Source: Tenacibaculum pacificus (GTDB lineage: Bacteria > Bacteroidota > Bacteroidia > Flavobacteriales > Flavobacteriaceae). From it: a stretch of DNA of 64,000 bases. The stretch covers positions 2,337,001 through 2,401,000 of the forward strand of contig NZ_CP115917.1 in assembly GCF_027941775.1 (NCBI RefSeq), read 5' to 3'. Below are positions 61,390 through 64,000 of the stretch, piece after piece (the first letter of the stretch is position 1; each line of letters begins with the position of its first letter). The notes beneath the pieces were generated by a model. It saw only the letters and a program-made list of their open reading frames with translations, was not told the DNA's origin and did not search any database. Position numbers and translations under genes: made by a program.

Positions 61390-62661
61390 ATGCCTAAAAT
61401 TATTGCTGGATTTTCTAAACTTACTAAAGAAGAAAAAATAGCTTGGTTAACTAAAGCTTACTTTAATAATCAACCTGAAATTATACAAACATTAAAACAA
61501 TATTGGAATGTTGATAGCAAACTACAACAATTACATGATGATTTTATAGAAAATACCATTTCTAACTTTTATATGCCTTACGGAATTGCTCCTAATTTTA
61601 TCATCAATGGACGTGATTATGTAATCCCAATGGTGGTTGAAGAAAGTTCTGTTGTTGCTGCCGCTTCGTTAGTAGCAAAATATTGGAGTACTCGTGGTGG
61701 TTTTAAAACTGAAGTTGTTTCTACCACCAAAATTGGACAAGTACATTTTATGTATGAAGGTAATAAAGAAGATTTAAACACCTATTTTAAGAATCAAAAA
61801 GAAAATTTATATACCGCAACAGCTTCCATAACCAAAAACATGGAAAAACGTGGCGGCGGTATTTTAGATATTCAATTGATTGATAAAACAGATAAACTTG
61901 CTAATTATTACCAACTTCATGTAACTTTTGAAACAAAAGATAGCATGGGTGCAAATTTTATCAATTCTTGTTTAGAAGCTATTGCAAAAACTTTTAGAAA
62001 AGATGATATAGAGATTGTAATGAGTATTTTATCGAATTACGTTCCTGAGTGTTTGGTACGTGCTGAAGTTTCTTGTAAAATTGAAGATTTAGGCGGAGAA
62101 AATCCTCAGAAATTTGCTCAAAAATTTGAACAAGCTGTTAAAATTGCTGAAATAGAACCTTACAGAGCCGTTACTCATAATAAAGGAATTATGAATGGTA
62201 TTGATTCGGTAGTTTTAGCTACAGGAAACGATTTTAGAGCTATTGAAGCTGGTGCACATGCCTATGCTTCAAAAGATGGACAATATCGTAGTTTAACACA
62301 TTGCGAAACAAAAAACGGAATCTTTAAATTTTGGATTGAAATTCCGCTTACTCTTGGTACTGTTGGTGGTTTAACAGGCTTACATCCAATGGCAAAATTA
62401 TCGTTAGATATGATGCAAAAACCGTCAGCAAAACAATTAATGGAAATTATTGCAACTGCTGGATTAGCTCAAAATTTTGCCGCTTTACGTGCTTTAACAA
62501 CCAAAGGAATACAACACGGACACATGAAAATGCACTTGCAAAATATTTTAAATCAGTTAGAAGCAACATCCGAAGAAAAAGAAATTGTTACCACTTATTT
62601 TGATAACAAAACTGTTTCTCATAGTGCCGTAGTTGATAAAGTTAACGAATTAAGAAAATAA
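61390..62661 (+). CDS. mvaA: hydroxymethylglutaryl-CoA reductase, class II
   Basis: This 423-residue enzyme reduces HMG-CoA to mevalonate, the committed step of the mevalonate pathway for isoprenoids. The class II traits are PMVVEESSVVAAASLVAKYW, the catalytic His region TKGIQHGHMKMH near the C-terminus, and TLGTVGGLTGLHPMAKL. I chose ATG 61390 over the preceding in-frame TTG (61384), since MPKIIAGFSKL is the natural N-terminus. The GHMP kinase gene follows after 4 nt, so both are in one operon. The pathway matches other Flavobacteriia. Confidence 0.94.
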   Translation: MPKIIAGFSKLTKEEKIAWLTKAYFNNQPEIIQTLKQYWNVDSKLQQLHDDFIENTISNFYMPYGIAPNFIINGRDYVIPMVVEESSVVAAASLVAKYWSTRGGFKTEVVSTTKIGQVHFMYEGNKEDLNTYFKNQKENLYTATASITKNMEKRGGGILDIQLIDKTDKLANYYQLHVTFETKDSMGANFINSCLEAIAKTFRKDDIEIVMSILSNYVPECLVRAEVSCKIEDLGGENPQKFAQKFEQAVKIAEIEPYRAVTHNKGIMNGIDSVVLATGNDFRAIEAGAHAYASKDGQYRSLTHCETKNGIFKFWIEIPLTLGTVGGLTGLHPMAKLSLDMMQKPSAKQLMEIIATAGLAQNFAALRALTTKGIQHGHMKMHLQNILNQLEATSEEKEIVTTYFDNKTVSHSAVVDKVNELRK

Positions 62662-62665
62662 AATT

Positions 62666-63607
62666 TTGGATACATTTTACAGCAACGGAAAATTATTATT
62701 AACAGGTGAATATCTTGTTTTAGACGGAGCAACATCGTTAGCTGTTCCTACCAAATTTGGGCAAGATTTAACAGTTGAACCCATAAAAGAAGAACAACTT
62801 ATTTGGGGAAGTTTTACCAATACTGGCGAGTGTTGGTTTGAAGCTAGTTTTGATTTGCCAAAGTTACGCCTAACTTCTGCTACTTTTAATTCTGATAAAG
62901 AAGGAAATGCGGAATTTATCGCCGAAACTTTATCGGATATTTTACAGGAAGCTAAAAAATTAAATCCTGATTTTCTAAGCGATAAAAATGCCAATGAAAA
63001 TGGTTATGTTATAAAAACAAACTTAACTTTTCCTAAAAATTGGGGATTAGGAAGTTCATCAACTTTAATAAATAATATAGCAACTTGGGCAAAAGTAAAT
63101 CCGTTTATTTTGTTGCAAAATGCCTTTTCAGGAAGTGGTTACGATATTGCTTGTGCAAGTAATAACACACCGATTTTATATCAACTAAATGAAAAAAAAC
63201 CGATTGTATCAAAAGTAAAATTTAATCCAAATTTTACAGATGAATTATTTTTTATCTATTTAAATCAAAAACAAAATAGCCGAGAAGGAATTACGCAATA
63301 CAAGGAACACAGAGAAAATGCTAAAAAATTAATTCCTGAAATAAATAACTTAACACAACAATTTTTAAAGGCAGATTCTACTAAAAACATCAATGAAATA
63401 ATAGTTGAGCACGAACAAATAATCAGTTCAATTATTAAACAAACACCTGTAAAAAAACGACTTTTTCCAGATTATTTTGGAGAAATAAAAAGCTTAGGTG
63501 CTTGGGGTGGCGATTTTGTTTTAGCTACAGGAAATGAAAATACAATAAATTATTTTGAAGAAAAAGGATATAACACAATTGTATCTTATCAAAAAATGGT
63601 TTTATAA
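62666..63607 (+). CDS. GHMP kinase (GYDIA family), TTG start
   Basis: This 313-residue small-molecule kinase has the GHMP-family ATP motif WGLGSSSTLIN and FSGSGYDIACA, the sequence that names the GYDIA subgroup. The N-terminus YSNGKLLLTGEYLVLDG is like mevalonate and phosphomevalonate kinases. The likely start is TTG at 62666, 4 nt after the mvaA stop; no ATG is at hand and the family usually begins close to this point. By position after HMG-CoA reductase it probably acts in the mevalonate pathway, but the precise substrate is not established for the subgroup. Confidence 0.88.
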   Translation: MDTFYSNGKLLLTGEYLVLDGATSLAVPTKFGQDLTVEPIKEEQLIWGSFTNTGECWFEASFDLPKLRLTSATFNSDKEGNAEFIAETLSDILQEAKKLNPDFLSDKNANENGYVIKTNLTFPKNWGLGSSSTLINNIATWAKVNPFILLQNAFSGSGYDIACASNNTPILYQLNEKKPIVSKVKFNPNFTDELFFIYLNQKQNSREGITQYKEHRENAKKLIPEINNLTQQFLKADSTKNINEIIVEHEQIISSIIKQTPVKKRLFPDYFGEIKSLGAWGGDFVLATGNENTINYFEEKGYNTIVSYQKMVL

Positions 63608-63655
63608 AAGTTTTCAGAAAAATATCAAAATTATTCAAACGGATAAAAATAAATA

Positions 63656-64000
63656 ATGAAAAAAGTAATTATTATAGGTGGTGGTGCTGCAGGACATTTT
63701 ACAGCAATTAATGCAAAAGAACAAAATTCTGAATTAGATATTACCATTCTTGAAAAAGGAAAAGAAGTTTTACAAAAAGTAAAAATTTCTGGTGGCGGAC
63801 GCTGTAATGTTACACACGCTTGTTTTGAACCGAAAGAATTAGTGAAATTTTATCCAAGAGGAGAAAAAGAACTTTTAGGTCCTTTTCATCAATTTATGAC
63901 AGGAGATACTTTTGAGTGGTTTGATGACAGAGGTGTTCCTTTAAAAATTGAAGATGATAATAGAGTTTTCCCTGAAGAAAATACATCGCAAGCAATTATT
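63656..64000 (+). CDS. HI0933/BaiN-like flavoprotein, 3' end outside the window
   Basis: The first 115 codons of an FAD-dependent oxidoreductase are present and run off the window's edge without a break. The N-terminus MKKVIIIGGGAAGHFTAINA is the Rossmann FAD-binding loop, and KISGGGRCNVTHACF with FYPRGEKELLGPF is the HI0933-family signature. Family members reduce various flavin-dependent substrates, and their physiological role is often unknown. It follows the GHMP kinase by 48 nt and may belong to the same transcript. Confidence 0.85.
   Translation, partial: MKKVIIIGGGAAGHFTAINAKEQNSELDITILEKGKEVLQKVKISGGGRCNVTHACFEPKELVKFYPRGEKELLGPFHQFMTGDTFEWFDDRGVPLKIEDDNRVFPEENTSQAII

Overview
The window is chromosomal DNA of a low-GC marine Bacteroidetes, almost certainly a Flavobacteriaceae member near Tenacibaculum or Polaribacter. 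The assignment is an inference from gene content: a fused SecDF, a type IX secretion (type B) sorting domain, a mevalonate-pathway class II HMG-CoA reductase, gene neighbourhoods such as thrS-infC-rpmI-rplT and surE-lpxB, and promoters of the Bacteroidetes type (TTG, 19-20 nt, TAnnTTTG) with A-rich leaders instead of Shine-Dalgarno sequences. Most of the window is ordinary housekeeping sequence.

Layout. 1-5.4 kb: the broken end of a C10 (streptopain-like) protease, mnmD, ilvE, a membrane-anchored TlpA-like redoxin, a MazG-like pyrophosphohydrolase, a small membrane protein, a Kir-type potassium channel and tag. 5.7-11.3 kb: sppA, a lipoprotein, metK behind a folded leader, trxA and a DUF58 protein. 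11.3-13.2 kb: three identical tRNA-Asp genes, a MITE-like element and three small genes, two of which look like Roadblock/LC7 proteins. 13.4-16.7 kb: the translation operon thrS-infC-rpmI-rplT. 16.7-24.6 kb: a coiled-coil membrane protein, fhs, secDF, a fused hpt-adk gene and obgE. 24.8-38.4 kb: one 4,512-residue secreted protein carrying DUF11-like repeats and eleven near-identical 246-bp repeats. 38.5-42.6 kb: a Crp-like regulator with a flavodoxin-fold oxidoreductase, then the surE/lpxB/NlpC cluster on the minus strand. 43-50.9 kb: prc, a DUF2797 protein, a GH3 protein, a frameshifted Crp-like gene, a Coq4-like gene and a blaI-M56 (BlaR1-like) pair. 50.9-55.3 kb: an RNA- and repeat-rich gap, lysS and a broken comEC. 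55.3-64 kb: a thioredoxin-fold protein, a dipeptidyl peptidase IV with two POT peptide transporters, HMG-CoA reductase, a GHMP kinase and the start of a flavoprotein.

The most interesting signals are in RNA and decoding rather than in new protein systems. The thrS leader holds a hairpin whose loop copies the tRNA-Thr(UGU) anticodon loop. infC has an in-frame stop three bases before its ATA start and an overlapping six-codon upstream ORF; mnmD also lacks ATG, GTG and TTG starts. metK has a roughly 106-nt three-way-junction leader. A foldable element of about 90 nt occurs twice with a compensated length change in its hairpin. A minus-strand small RNA with its own promoter and terminator fires back-to-back with lysS.

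In three genes, including the essential rplT, the frame breaks at A7-A9 runs (four runs in all), each needing exactly one more A. This is either a homopolymer undercall in the assembly or slippage-dependent expression; the first is the more economical reading, and it should be settled before any of these genes is called a pseudogene.
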